Assembly: GCA_016927865.1 (NCBI GenBank)
Contig: JAFGLU010000058.1
Span: 1-42,259 of the forward strand
Source of the DNA: Anaerolineaceae bacterium
Lineage (GTDB): Bacteria; Chloroflexota; Anaerolineae; Anaerolineales; Anaerolineaceae
Direction of reading: 5' to 3'
Length of the DNA: 42,259 nt
Under the pieces are notes generated by a model. That model saw only the letters and a list, made by a program, of their open reading frames with translations, had not been told where the DNA came from and made no database searches. Both the position numbers and the translations under genes were made by a program. This document shows, one piece after another, positions 24,255 through 32,211 of this stretch. Position 1 is the stretch's first letter. Every line of letters begins with the position of its first letter.

Positions 24255-25487
24255 ATGCAAACACTTTGGGACCATCGGTTCGCTCAACGCACCCAACGGA
24301 TGAAAAGCTCCGCCATCCGCGAACTGCTCAAACTAACCGAAGACCCGGAAATTATTTCCTTCGCTGGCGGAATGCCCGCCCCAGAAGTATTTCCGGTCGA
24401 GCAATTCCGTGAAGCCTGCGACAAAGTCTTGCGCGAAAACGGCCCACGAGCTCTGCAATATGGTTCCACCGAAGGCTACACCCCCCTCCGCGAGATGATC
24501 GCCCGTTACACGGCCCGCCTGGGTATTGAGGTAACGATCGACAATATCATGATCACCTCCGGCTCGCAGCAAGCCCTCGACTTGTTGGGAAAAGTATTCA
24601 TCAACCACGGCGATCGCGTCCTGGTCGAAGCGCCCACCTACTTGGGCGCTCTTCAAGCCTGGAACATCTACGGCACCGAATACGTCACCGCCCGCTCCGA
24701 TGATGACGGGTTGGTCACCGACGAGATGGAGTCAGCGCTGCGCACCGGTCCCAAATTCATCTACGCCCTGCCCAACTTCCAAAACCCCACCGGCGTCACC
24801 ATGCCCCTCGAACGGCGCATCAAACTCATCGAGTTGGCCGACCACTACGGCGTGCCCATTGTCGAAGACGACCCCTACGGACAACTGCGCTACGAAGGCG
24901 AGCACATTCCCAACCTGGAAGTGCTTGACAGCCAGAAAAACCACAACGGCTCCTGCTATACCGGCAATGTCATCTATCTCAGCACCTTCTCCAAGACTCT
25001 CGCGCCCGGCATCCGCCTGGCCTGGGTCATCGCGCCACCCGAAGTAGTCCGCAAAATGGTCATGGCCAAACAGGGCGCAGACTTGCACACCGCCACCTTC
25101 AACCAGATCGTCGCTTACGAGGTTGCCCGCGGCGGCTTCCTCGATCGCCATGTTGAAACCATCCGCGCCGTCTACCGCGAGCGCCGCGATGTAATGCTCG
25201 AATCCCTCGAAGAGCACATGCCCGATGGTATTCATTGGACTCGCCCGCAAGGCGGCTTGTTCTTGTGGGCCACCCTGCCCGAGGGTATGAACACCGTGGA
25301 GCTGTTCAAAGAAGCTGTCCAGCAGAAAGTAGCCTTCGTTCCCGGCGAATCTTTCTTCCCCTGCGGCGGCGGATTGAACACCATGCGCCTCAACTTCTCC
25401 AACGCCACACCCGAACGGATTAACGAAGGCATCTCCCGCCTGGGTATCGTCCTGCACAAGCAAATGGCCTCCAAACACCGCGGTTAG
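24255..25487 (+). CDS. PLP-dependent aminotransferase, LysN/MocR-like class I fold
   Basis: This is a 410-aa protein. It starts MQTLWDHRFAQRTQRMKSSAIREL and has ISFAGGMPAPEVFP, LQYGSTEGYTPLREMIA, TSGSQQALDLLG, YALPNFQNPTGVTM and the PLP lysine K247 in STFSKTLAPGIRLAWV. This pattern fits the 2-aminoadipate aminotransferase (LysN)/ARO8-like group, whose members are broad-specificity enzymes for aminoadipate, aromatic or branched substrates. It has no GntR DNA-binding domain. AAGGAGA (24242-24248) precedes ATG 24255, so upstream in-frame codons inside the hairpin are not used. The exact substrate cannot be decided. Confidence 0.9.
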   Translation: MQTLWDHRFAQRTQRMKSSAIRELLKLTEDPEIISFAGGMPAPEVFPVEQFREACDKVLRENGPRALQYGSTEGYTPLREMIARYTARLGIEVTIDNIMITSGSQQALDLLGKVFINHGDRVLVEAPTYLGALQAWNIYGTEYVTARSDDDGLVTDEMESALRTGPKFIYALPNFQNPTGVTMPLERRIKLIELADHYGVPIVEDDPYGQLRYEGEHIPNLEVLDSQKNHNGSCYTGNVIYLSTFSKTLAPGIRLAWVIAPPEVVRKMVMAKQGADLHTATFNQIVAYEVARGGFLDRHVETIRAVYRERRDVMLESLEEHMPDGIHWTRPQGGLFLWATLPEGMNTVELFKEAVQQKVAFVPGESFFPCGGGLNTMRLNFSNATPERINEGISRLGIVLHKQMASKHRG

Positions 25488-25499
25488 CAAACGCACTAA

Positions 25500-25650
25500 C
25501 ACTTACCTCTCCCTTTGGGAGAGGTCGCGCCGGGCTCTGACGGCGCGGGAAGCCCTGGCCCGGCCAGGGTGAGGGAAAACATCAGTTTTCACAATAAAAA
25601 AATCGCCCTCACCCTAACCCTCTCCCAGCGGGAGAGGGAACAGAGCAGCA
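25500..25650. repeat. Composite intergenic repeat with CTCTCCC arms, containing repeat C copy 2
   Basis: CCTCTCCCTTTGGGAGAGG is followed by the 29-bp repeat C copy (25547-25575), then by CCCTCACCCTAACCCTCTCCC and GGGAGAGGG. The ends are inverted with respect to each other (CTCTCCC...GGGAGAG; GGTGAGGG...CCCTCACC). The element can fold into a large hairpin. Confidence 0.7.
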
Positions 25651-25691
25651 CTTGAATGACTTTCTTCATCCGCTGAACGCTTACAAGAAAA

Positions 25692-25721
25692 GACCCCGCG
25701 GTGCGAACGCACCGCGGGGTC
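25692..25721. terminator. Bidirectional terminator between the aminotransferase and thioredoxin genes
   Basis: The 14-bp perfect arms GACCCCGCGGTGCG and its complement enclose an AA loop, with CATTTTTTG on the plus side and AAGAAA (T-run on the other strand) before it. Confidence 0.88.
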
Positions 25722-25740
25722 ATTTTTTGCCAATAACCTG

Positions 25741-26088
25741 CTATTCTGCCGATTTCACCACGTCCAAAAATTCAGTCACAATCGATCGCAAGACCGGTTC
25801 GGGCATGGCCCCCACCTGCCGGTGAACCAATTTCCCGTTGGCCACAAACAGCATGGTCGGAATGCCCTGAACCCCAAAGCGCTGTGCCCATTCGGCGTGT
25901 TCGTCCGTGTTCACCTTAGCGATAATCACCGTTCCAGCCATCTCTTTGGCAAGCTTATCCAAAATCGGCCCGACCATCTTGCAAGGCCCGCACCAAGGAG
26001 CCCAGAAATCGACGATAACTGGCAGTGGAGATTGCATCACAGTCTTCTCAAATTCAGCATCCGTTACATGAATCGGTTCGTTGATCAT
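25741..26088 (-). CDS. trxA: Thioredoxin
   Basis: This is a 115-aa single thioredoxin domain with active site WCGPC (C33, C36) after IVDFWAP, the cis-Pro loop GIPTMLFV, and a C-terminal helix. It has no signal peptide, so it is a cytosolic disulfide reductase. Length and motifs are standard. AAAGGAAC lies before ATG 26088. It is the last gene of the minus-strand signalling group, 92 bp after the response regulator, and is followed by a strong bidirectional terminator. Read-through from the regulator is possible, but a separate promoter may exist. Confidence 0.95.
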   Translation of the reverse strand: MINEPIHVTDAEFEKTVMQSPLPVIVDFWAPWCGPCKMVGPILDKLAKEMAGTVIIAKVNTDEHAEWAQRFGVQGIPTMLFVANGKLVHRQVGAMPEPVLRSIVTEFLDVVKSAE

Positions 26089-26180
26089 TTCGGTTCCTTT
26101 CTCAATTTAGATAATTTATATCAAAAAATCGGTTAGCCGTCTAGCGCCAAAAGCTCACTTCGCCCAAAGGCAGGTGTATA

Positions 26181-26903
26181 TCAGCTTTGCTCTTTGCGAA
26201 AGTCCACAAACCGGTATCCTACGCCCCGCTCAGTCAAAATGTACTTCGGGGACCCCGGATCCTTCTCAATCTTCTGCCGCAAGTAATTCACATACAGGCG
26301 CACGTAATGGGCCTCGTCGCGGTATTCATACCCCCACACTTTGGCCAGAAGCTGATCATAGGTCATCACCCAGCCCGCGTTCTGCATCAGGTGGAAAAGC
26401 AAGCGGTACTCGGTAGGGCGCAGCTTTACCAATTCGCCGTCAATCCACACTTCTCGGCGCCCAAAATCGACCTTCATTCGCTCATCGACCACAATCTCTT
26501 CAGAGCGCGTCGCCGGGTTCGTTGCTTCGGTGCGCCGCAGCACAGCCCTCACCCGGCTTACCAGCTCTCTCGGGCTGAAAGGCTTGGTCACATAATCATC
26601 GGCCCCAAGTTCCAACCCCCGCACCCGATCATCCTCTTCCCCCTTGGCTGTCAGCATGATCACCGGCACATTGCTGGTTTCGCGCACAATTTTTAACACC
26701 TCAAACCCGTCCAGGTCCGGCATCATCACGTCTAGCAACACCAGGTCTGGCATATCCTCGCGGATCGCGTCGATCGCCTGCTGCCCCCGAAACGCCGAAA
26801 TGACCTGAAAACCATCGTGTTCCAGGTTCAAGCGGATAAACCGCACCATCCGCTCTTCGTCATCCACCACAAGGATGCTGCGATTCTTGAATTCCTCAGC
26901 CAT
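26181..26903 (-). CDS. OmpR/PhoB-family response regulator
   Basis: This is a 240-aa protein. The receiver domain has acidic pocket D14/D15, phospho-acceptor D58 ([10 protein letters not shown]), T85 and K107 (VTKPF). The C-terminal winged helix carries the PhoB-type elements [41 protein letters not shown] and [11 protein letters not shown]. It is therefore a DNA-binding regulator. No histidine kinase is encoded in the window; the gene follows the Ser/Thr kinase/phosphatase/FHA genes closely, with ATG 26903 only 4 nt after the stop of the 79-aa gene. Phosphorylation or control by the Ser/Thr kinase is conceivable but not shown. An alternative start 14 codons upstream overlaps that gene. Confidence 0.93.
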   Translation of the reverse strand: MAEEFKNRSILVVDDEERMVRFIRLNLEHDGFQVISAFRGQQAIDAIREDMPDLVLLDVMMPDLDGFEVLKIVRETSNVPVIMLTAKGEEDDRVRGLELGADDYVTKPFSPRELVSRVRAVLRRTEATNPATRSEEIVVDERMKVDFGRREVWIDGELVKLRPTEYRLLFHLMQNAGWVMTYDQLLAKVWGYEYRDEAHYVRLYVNYLRQKIEKDPGSPKYILTERGVGYRFVDFRKEQS

Positions 26904-26907
26904 CACA

Positions 26908-27147
26908 TCACTCACGTATGAAGGAAATAATTTCCTCTTCCTCACCAGAGGGCATCAATTCGATAAAATTAATCCGGGAAAATGGCCAGATCACCGTCGA
27001 AACATTGGCATCCAGGTATGGCAAATCCTTCCCATCTTTACGACGAGGATTCTTCACCGTGATAGAAATATCTGTCGGCGACGGCAGGTTGTCAACCTCG
27101 CCCAACACCGGGTCTTCGTTGCTGATATGGATAAGAATGGTCGGCAT
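26908..27147 (-). CDS. 79-aa conserved-looking protein of unknown function
   Basis: This is a small acidic protein with an unrecognised fold. It starts [20 protein letters not shown] and contains [36 protein letters not shown] and [11 protein letters not shown]. The pattern of beta-strand-like hydrophobic alternation, a basic NPRRKDGKD turn and a late acidic tail suggests a small beta domain. There are no cysteines and no TM helix. AGGAC precedes ATG 27147. It sits 15 bp after the FHA gene and 4 bp before the response regulator, so it belongs to the operon. A role in tuning the kinase-FHA pathway or the regulator is only a guess. Confidence 0.75.
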   Translation of the reverse strand: MPTILIHISNEDPVLGEVDNLPSPTDISITVKNPRRKDGKDLPYLDANVSTVIWPFSRINFIELMPSGEEEEIISFIRE

Positions 27148-27162
27148 CGGTAAGTCCTTTTT

Positions 27163-27681
27163 CTATTTGCGAATCAAAATCTGAATCATGAACTTGCCCA
27201 GCGCAATCATATCACCGTGATTTAGGGGATAATCGACATGCGGCACGATCTTCTGACCATTCACCCGGGTCCCGTTCGATGAACCCAGGTCCGTAATTAC
27301 CACCCGGTTATTCGATATCTTTAAAGCCGCATGAAGCCGAGACACGCCCTGAGAATAAGCTTCGTAATGCGAAAGGTCCACATCCGGCAAGATAGGCTGC
27401 CCTTCAGAAACCCGCCCAAGCGTGAATTCATTTTGCCCAGTTAATTGAACCACCTGACCGCTGTCCACCATATGCAGCGAAATCGCCGCCTCGTTGGCCC
27501 CGGCTTGAACCGGCGGCGAGATCGGAGATTTCGGCGGAGGTTGAATCGCCAGCATATCCGATGGGTTACGTTGGATGTGCTGCGTGGTCGGCGCCTCCGA
27601 TAGCACTAACTGCGCTCCGCACTCGCTGCAAAACAGCGAACCGGGCATTTCCTGATGGTGACAATTGGGACAAATAATCAT
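27163..27681 (-). CDS. Zinc-ribbon plus FHA-domain protein
   Basis: This is a 172-aa protein. An N-terminal zinc ribbon has CPNC and CSEC (MIICPNCHHQEMPGSLFCSECG). A flexible Pro-rich linker follows (about residues 30-75), then a forkhead-associated domain: FTLGRV, the phosphothreonine-binding GVSRLHAAL, and LGSSNGTRVNG. FHA domains bind phosphothreonine peptides, so this is the likely reader of the kinase encoded three genes upstream. It overlaps the J-VWA gene by ATGA and so is translationally coupled to it. It is cytosolic. The GarA/Fha-type relatives act as phospho-switches; that parallel is inference. Confidence 0.9.
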   Translation of the reverse strand: MIICPNCHHQEMPGSLFCSECGAQLVLSEAPTTQHIQRNPSDMLAIQPPPKSPISPPVQAGANEAAISLHMVDSGQVVQLTGQNEFTLGRVSEGQPILPDVDLSHYEAYSQGVSRLHAALKISNNRVVITDLGSSNGTRVNGQKIVPHVDYPLNHGDMIALGKFMIQILIRK

Positions 27682-29144
27682 GATTTTTGCTCCGAGCCAG
27701 GCGGCAATAACAATGCTCGCGTACCGTATTTAATTCGCTTATCGCCTTCTTTACTGAACCGGCGGCTCTGCTGAATATGTTCCGCTTCAATCAAAACCGT
27801 ATGAGCCAGTTCACGATCCCCTTGCGATAATAAGTGGGTTGCTAAATAATGGAGGTGCTTGGTCGCCTTGTCGATCTGCCCGTCCGTAACTTCCTTCCGC
27901 ACCCGGTCTTGCATCCGGTACAATGTCAGCTTCGCCATCGCCTCAACAATCACAGGAGGGGGCGACTCGCGCTCCGGATTCACCGACACCGGACGGCTCA
28001 AGTCTATCATGACTCTCGCGCGCGCTGACCGCAAAGACGGAATCTCCATCTTGATCTGCCCTTGGGCCAGCCGCAGTACCTGAGTAGTAGAATCCAGCGG
28101 CGGCACCGTAAATTCCAGTAAGAAACTCATGCTCTTCCGATATTGCAGGCTGCCCAACTGCATGGGCGACTTTGTCTCCACCAGCGCGGCTTCAGGGCTC
28201 AACCGGAAAGCATACCGCAGTTTGACATCAGTATCCGATATGAACTCAAACTGGATGTTCCGCGCATAGGTGGTGCTGAGTTGAGCCAGTTTTAGCTCAA
28301 TAAATTTGTTCAGGTCGGCAGGCGATGATACAAAAATCGCTGTTCCACCCGAGATGCTGGCAATTCGATCCAGCAGCGCATCATTCCACTCGTGACCAAT
28401 CCCCAGGCAGTTTACCGTGATCCCGTCGTCCACCAGTTGGTTGGTCAACTGCAGGCAGGCATCGTCATCACCATAAGTATGCCCATCCGTCAAAAGCAAA
28501 AGGTGGCGGCTGTACCGCGGGTCTACCGAACGCAGTTGCTCAACGCCCAGCGCCAATCCCTGGTAAATTTCAGTCCCGCCGCCCGCTTGCAACATCGAAA
28601 TGCGCGCATCCTCACGGGCAATGTCCGTCAAACGAGTCGGCGGCACAATCAAATCTGCGCGATCACTAAAGGACACAACCGAGATCAAATCTTGCTGCCT
28701 AAACTGCCGTAGCAACTGGCTGGCGCTGGTTTTCACCATATCCATTCGTTGCCCTTGCATCGATGTTGAGCGGTCAATCACCAGGCACAAATGAAAGGGC
28801 GGAAGCTGGTTTGGTTCCAGGTCTGCGGTGCAAATCAAATCCACCAGCACATACATCAATTGCTGTTCGTTCAGCAGCGGAATGACATTCCTGCTGAAGC
28901 GCGCGTTGATCGAAACATCCGGCGGCTTGCGCAGGCTGGTCGGAATGGTCAGGTCATATTCCAGGCGCCGCCCAGGGTTAGACAGCGTGTCATACGCTTC
29001 CTGGATTTTCAGGAAAAGGTCGGTGAAGATGGGATCTTGGGTGACATCGGGATGATACTTTCGAGCTAACTCAAAATATGCTACCCGAATTTCTTCGGCG
29101 GTAGCATCATAAGGTAAGCCCAATGTCTTATAGTGATCGGCCAA
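27678..29144 (-). CDS. J-domain (DnaJ-like) fused to a von Willebrand factor A domain
   Basis: This is a 488-aa protein. Residues 1-68 form a J domain with the HPD triad (ARKYHPDVTQ) and AYDTLSNPGRRLEYD. Residues about 115-285 form a VWA domain with a complete MIDAS start (VIDRSTSM), TEIYQG and LLTDGHTYGDD. A C-terminal region of about 200 residues is beta-rich and then helical (MAKLTLYRMQDRVRKEVTDG to AEHIQQSRRFSKEGDKR), resembling the back half of YfbK-like VWA proteins. A J domain recruits Hsp70/DnaK; VWA domains assemble metal-dependent complexes. The start appears to be TTG 29144 behind GGGGAAGGA. It overlaps the FHA gene by 4 bp. The fusion is uncommon, and its client is unknown. Confidence 0.85.
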   Translation of the reverse strand: MADHYKTLGLPYDATAEEIRVAYFELARKYHPDVTQDPIFTDLFLKIQEAYDTLSNPGRRLEYDLTIPTSLRKPPDVSINARFSRNVIPLLNEQQLMYVLVDLICTADLEPNQLPPFHLCLVIDRSTSMQGQRMDMVKTSASQLLRQFRQQDLISVVSFSDRADLIVPPTRLTDIAREDARISMLQAGGGTEIYQGLALGVEQLRSVDPRYSRHLLLLTDGHTYGDDDACLQLTNQLVDDGITVNCLGIGHEWNDALLDRIASISGGTAIFVSSPADLNKFIELKLAQLSTTYARNIQFEFISDTDVKLRYAFRLSPEAALVETKSPMQLGSLQYRKSMSFLLEFTVPPLDSTTQVLRLAQGQIKMEIPSLRSARARVMIDLSRPVSVNPERESPPPVIVEAMAKLTLYRMQDRVRKEVTDGQIDKATKHLHYLATHLLSQGDRELAHTVLIEAEHIQQSRRFSKEGDKRIKYGTRALLLPPGSEQKS

Positions 29145-29163
29145 ATTCCTTCCCCATAATCAA

Positions 29164-30066
29164 TTAATGCAGGTATTTTACCAGCACAACGCTGATATTA
29201 TCCGGCCCGCCGGCTTCATTCGCTGCCGCCACCAAATCATTACAGGCTTCGGGCAGACTCTTCGCAGAAGTCACAATCCTGAAAATTTCGTTATCCGGCA
29301 CCACGGTCCACAGACCATCGCTACATAACAACAAGTAGCCAGGCGCAGGAAACTGGAAAGTATTAATATCAGGCCGGAAAGGTTCGGGCTGCCCCAGCGC
29401 CCGGTACAGAACATTTCGCTGAGGGTGGCTCATCGCCTCCTTCTCATTGATTTGTCCCAACTCCTGCAAGCGGCGCACAAGAGAATGATCTTGCGTCATC
29501 ACCTGGGTGCGCCCATCGGGGTAAATGAAATACCCACGGCTGTCACCCACATGCGCCACCGTCACTTGTTCGCCAACGACCAGTGCAACAGTCAATGTTG
29601 TTCCACCGCCAGGGGCCATACGCACCACCGCCCTGTGGGCTTCCTTCACGCCCCCTTCCAATATCTCCTGAATGCTTTCTTCCAGCCCATTCCCGGTCAT
29701 TGAAAATAAAGCCGGATATAGCCGGGTGAGCACATGCTCAACCATCGTCCGCGCGGCTGCGCTGCTGGCAACCTCACCATGCTGGTGTCCCCCCATCCCG
29801 TCCGCCACCACAAAAATGCCGATGGGCAAATCACGCTGTCCATCCGCAATCACCGCTGTCAAGGCAAACAGTGTGTCCTCGTTGTGGTCGCGCTGCCTTC
29901 CCACCGATTGACCGCTTCCCACAGCAAACTGTGGAGGGTTCAACGAGATCTCAACTTTCGCAACGACCTGCAACTGGTCATCCGATAAAGGAGCTGTTTC
30001 GATGGTAGGCTTAGTCGCCTGTTGATCGTCACCTGATTTAAAAACCTTGCGGATAAAATCTAACAC
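29164..30066 (-). CDS. PP2C-family (PPM) Ser/Thr protein phosphatase
   Basis: This is a 300-aa protein. The PPM metal-binding and core motifs are all present: QRDHNEDTLF, FVVADGMGGHQHGEVAS, VTVAHVGDSRGY, LLCSDGLWTVV and GGPDNISVVLV. It dephosphorylates Ser/Thr residues, and by position reverses the kinase encoded 36 bp upstream. It has an N-terminal extension of about 55 residues before the catalytic domain. The start is GTG 30066 with GGGAGG 4 nt upstream. There is no TM helix, so it is cytosolic. The kinase and phosphatase adjacency is the usual bacterial arrangement. Confidence 0.93.
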   Translation of the reverse strand: MLDFIRKVFKSGDDQQATKPTIETAPLSDDQLQVVAKVEISLNPPQFAVGSGQSVGRQRDHNEDTLFALTAVIADGQRDLPIGIFVVADGMGGHQHGEVASSAAARTMVEHVLTRLYPALFSMTGNGLEESIQEILEGGVKEAHRAVVRMAPGGGTTLTVALVVGEQVTVAHVGDSRGYFIYPDGRTQVMTQDHSLVRRLQELGQINEKEAMSHPQRNVLYRALGQPEPFRPDINTFQFPAPGYLLLCSDGLWTVVPDNEIFRIVTSAKSLPEACNDLVAAANEAGGPDNISVVLVKYLH

Positions 30067-30102
30067 ACTGCCTCCCTGCGACGATGGTCCCCCACTGGCT
30101 CG

Positions 30103-31986
30103 TCAAACCAATAAAGCATAAAGGATGTGGTCTGCCGAACCAAAGTATAGTATATCATTATACACAGCCGGGCTACTAGTAATTGGCCCACCTGTTGGGA
30201 ATTTCCACCGCAGGCGCCCGGTGCGATACTCCAGGCAGTATAGATTTCCGTCTGCCGCGCCACAATAAACCGAGTCTTTGTGTACAACGGGTGAGCCACT
30301 GACTTGATGCTCAGCCTTGAAGCGCCAAATTTCCTTCGAACTGGCTGCGTCAACGCAATAGATAAAGCCATCAGCCGACCCGGCAATGACAAAATTATCC
30401 ACTACGCAAGGCGTGGAAATGGAACCTTTATTCATGCGGAAGCGCCACACCGCCCATCCCGATTTCCCGTCCACTGCATACAGGGTTCCATCCAGCGAGG
30501 TGAAGTAGATCGCGCCTTTGTGAAAAACCGGCGAAGAAGAAACGCCCCGCTTGGTCTTAAACCGCCAGCGAATTCCACCCCTGAAATCCATGCACAGTAC
30601 ATCGCCTATCTCACAGCCAAAGTACAAGTTATCACCTTGGATGAAAGGCATCGACCGTACCGGCCCGCCCGTGTCATACGTCCACGCTCTGCGGCAGGTC
30701 AGCACATTCACCGCATGCATGTAACCGTCATCCGAGCCCACAAACAAATGACCTTCTGCCACCCGCGGCGAACAGCGCACCGGCCCGCCTGTCGTATAAG
30801 TCCACGAAATCTTTCCGGTGCGGGCAGTCACCGCATGCAGCAGCCCGTCTTCCGAGCCAAATAATACCAATCCCTCCGAGAAAGCCGGTCGGGTCACAAT
30901 GCCGCCATCCGTGGGAAACTTCCATACAAATTTCCCATCGGTAGCATTCAGGGCATACATATTGTGGTCGTAAGAGCCGACATACAACAAACCATTATCG
31001 AAGACCGGGCCGCCGCGGATTTCATCCTCGGTCTCAAAGGTCCAGATTGGCTTAATCGTCTCCTCTTTTTTCACGTTGACAATTGACGAACTCAACCGGC
31101 TCAAAATGCCCGTCTTGGTGCCTGCCGAAATCAGCGCTTCCTTCATTGCTATGGCTGTGGGGAAGCGGTCTTGGGGCGAATACTGCACTGCCGTAGCGAC
31201 CACCGCCTCAACCTCAGCCGAAACCGCCGGGTTCAACTTTCGCACAGGGCGCTCGTTGAATGTAAACGGCGTCTCAATCCGCGGATCTCGTTTGGTCAAC
31301 AGGTGATGCAGCGTCGCCCCCAGCGCGTAAACATCGGCTTGCTCGGTGGCCTCGCCGCGATATTGTTCCGGCGGTGAGTATCCCTCCGTGCCAATCATGG
31401 TACCCTTTTGCCCCACCCTGAAGGTCTTGGCAATGCCAAAGTCAACCAACACAATATGCCCTTCCTGGTTGACCATCACATTGGACGGTTTCATGTCGCG
31501 GAAGATAATCGGCTCGGGTGTATGCGAGTGCAAATAATGCAGCACGTCACAAAGCTCAATGGCCCATCTCACAACCTGGTCTTCCGGCAGTGGCGTATCA
31601 CTCTGCGAGAGAACATCTTCCAGGTCTTTGCCGTTCACAAATTCCAAAACCAGGTAAGAGCGCTCATCATGGCTGAAATAATCAAAAATTCTGGGGATCG
31701 ATGGATGATGCAGCGTTGCCAGAATATTCGCTTCGCGTTCAAAATTGAGCACAATCGTCTCGCGCACTTGTGGGTCGCGCGTCTGAATAATCATCTCTTT
31801 TACGGCAACCAGCTTAACGACATTCGGAAAATGCAAATCTCGGGCGCGATAAACCGAACCCATTCCACCCACGCCAATCACGTCTTGAATCAAGTATCGG
31901 TTGACCAGCACAGAATCAGAACCTAGCTGTCGATCCGATGATGGCAAATTTTGGGGCAGCCCTTGGGTCATTCGTTGAGTATCCAA
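30103..31986 (-). CDS. Ser/Thr protein kinase with C-terminal eight-blade PQQ-type beta-propeller
   Basis: This is a 627-aa protein. The PknB-type kinase domain (about residues 28-290) has GVGGMGSVYRA, LVAVKEM (ATP lysine), catalytic loop FRDMKPSNVMV and VDFGIAK. The usual HRD is FRD here. From about residue 325 eight PQQ-like repeats follow, each with a (Y/F)(V/F)GSxDGxxYAx core (for example VGSYDHNMYAL, FGSEDGLLHAV, FGSADHILYAL). No TM helix lies between kinase and propeller, so unlike PknD-type receptors the sensor or scaffold appears cytosolic. The start is TTG 31986 with AGGAG 6 nt upstream; the next ATG is five codons later. It is the first gene of the signalling operon. Confidence 0.9.
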   Translation of the reverse strand: MDTQRMTQGLPQNLPSSDRQLGSDSVLVNRYLIQDVIGVGGMGSVYRARDLHFPNVVKLVAVKEMIIQTRDPQVRETIVLNFEREANILATLHHPSIPRIFDYFSHDERSYLVLEFVNGKDLEDVLSQSDTPLPEDQVVRWAIELCDVLHYLHSHTPEPIIFRDMKPSNVMVNQEGHIVLVDFGIAKTFRVGQKGTMIGTEGYSPPEQYRGEATEQADVYALGATLHHLLTKRDPRIETPFTFNERPVRKLNPAVSAEVEAVVATAVQYSPQDRFPTAIAMKEALISAGTKTGILSRLSSSIVNVKKEETIKPIWTFETEDEIRGGPVFDNGLLYVGSYDHNMYALNATDGKFVWKFPTDGGIVTRPAFSEGLVLFGSEDGLLHAVTARTGKISWTYTTGGPVRCSPRVAEGHLFVGSDDGYMHAVNVLTCRRAWTYDTGGPVRSMPFIQGDNLYFGCEIGDVLCMDFRGGIRWRFKTKRGVSSSPVFHKGAIYFTSLDGTLYAVDGKSGWAVWRFRMNKGSISTPCVVDNFVIAGSADGFIYCVDAASSKEIWRFKAEHQVSGSPVVHKDSVYCGAADGNLYCLEYRTGRLRWKFPTGGPITSSPAVYNDILYFGSADHILYALLV

Positions 31987-32066
31987 ATCCCTCTCCTGCC
32001 AATAAATACCGGAAAATATTTATCGAATATTGGTAATTGTTTTTTCTAAGTAAAACCGATGGTTAA

Positions 32067-32094
32067 ATTATAAAACACATCCCCCGAATTGCAA
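32067..32094 (-). promoter_or_regulatory. Sigma-70-type promoter of the kinase operon
   Basis: On the minus strand TTGCAA (32094-32089) and TATAAT (32072-32067) are 16 bp apart, about 80 bp upstream of the kinase start. It would drive the six-gene signalling operon. Confidence 0.65.
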
Positions 32095-32199
32095 CCTAAT
32101 CGGCGTTCCGTTTACATTACAAAGGTGTAAGAAGCTCGAGTTTCGTCCGCCCCTTGAACAATTACACCTGATTATACCCCCCAAAGCCGGTATCACGGG

Positions 32200-32205
32200 T
32201 AAAAT
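32200..32205 (+). promoter_or_regulatory. Candidate -10 box (TAAAAT) giving a leaderless purB transcript
   Basis: TAAAAT ends 6 nt before ATG 32212 and no Shine-Dalgarno sequence is present. There is no good -35 box at 16-18 bp. Confidence 0.45.
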
Positions 32206-32211
32206 AGGGGC

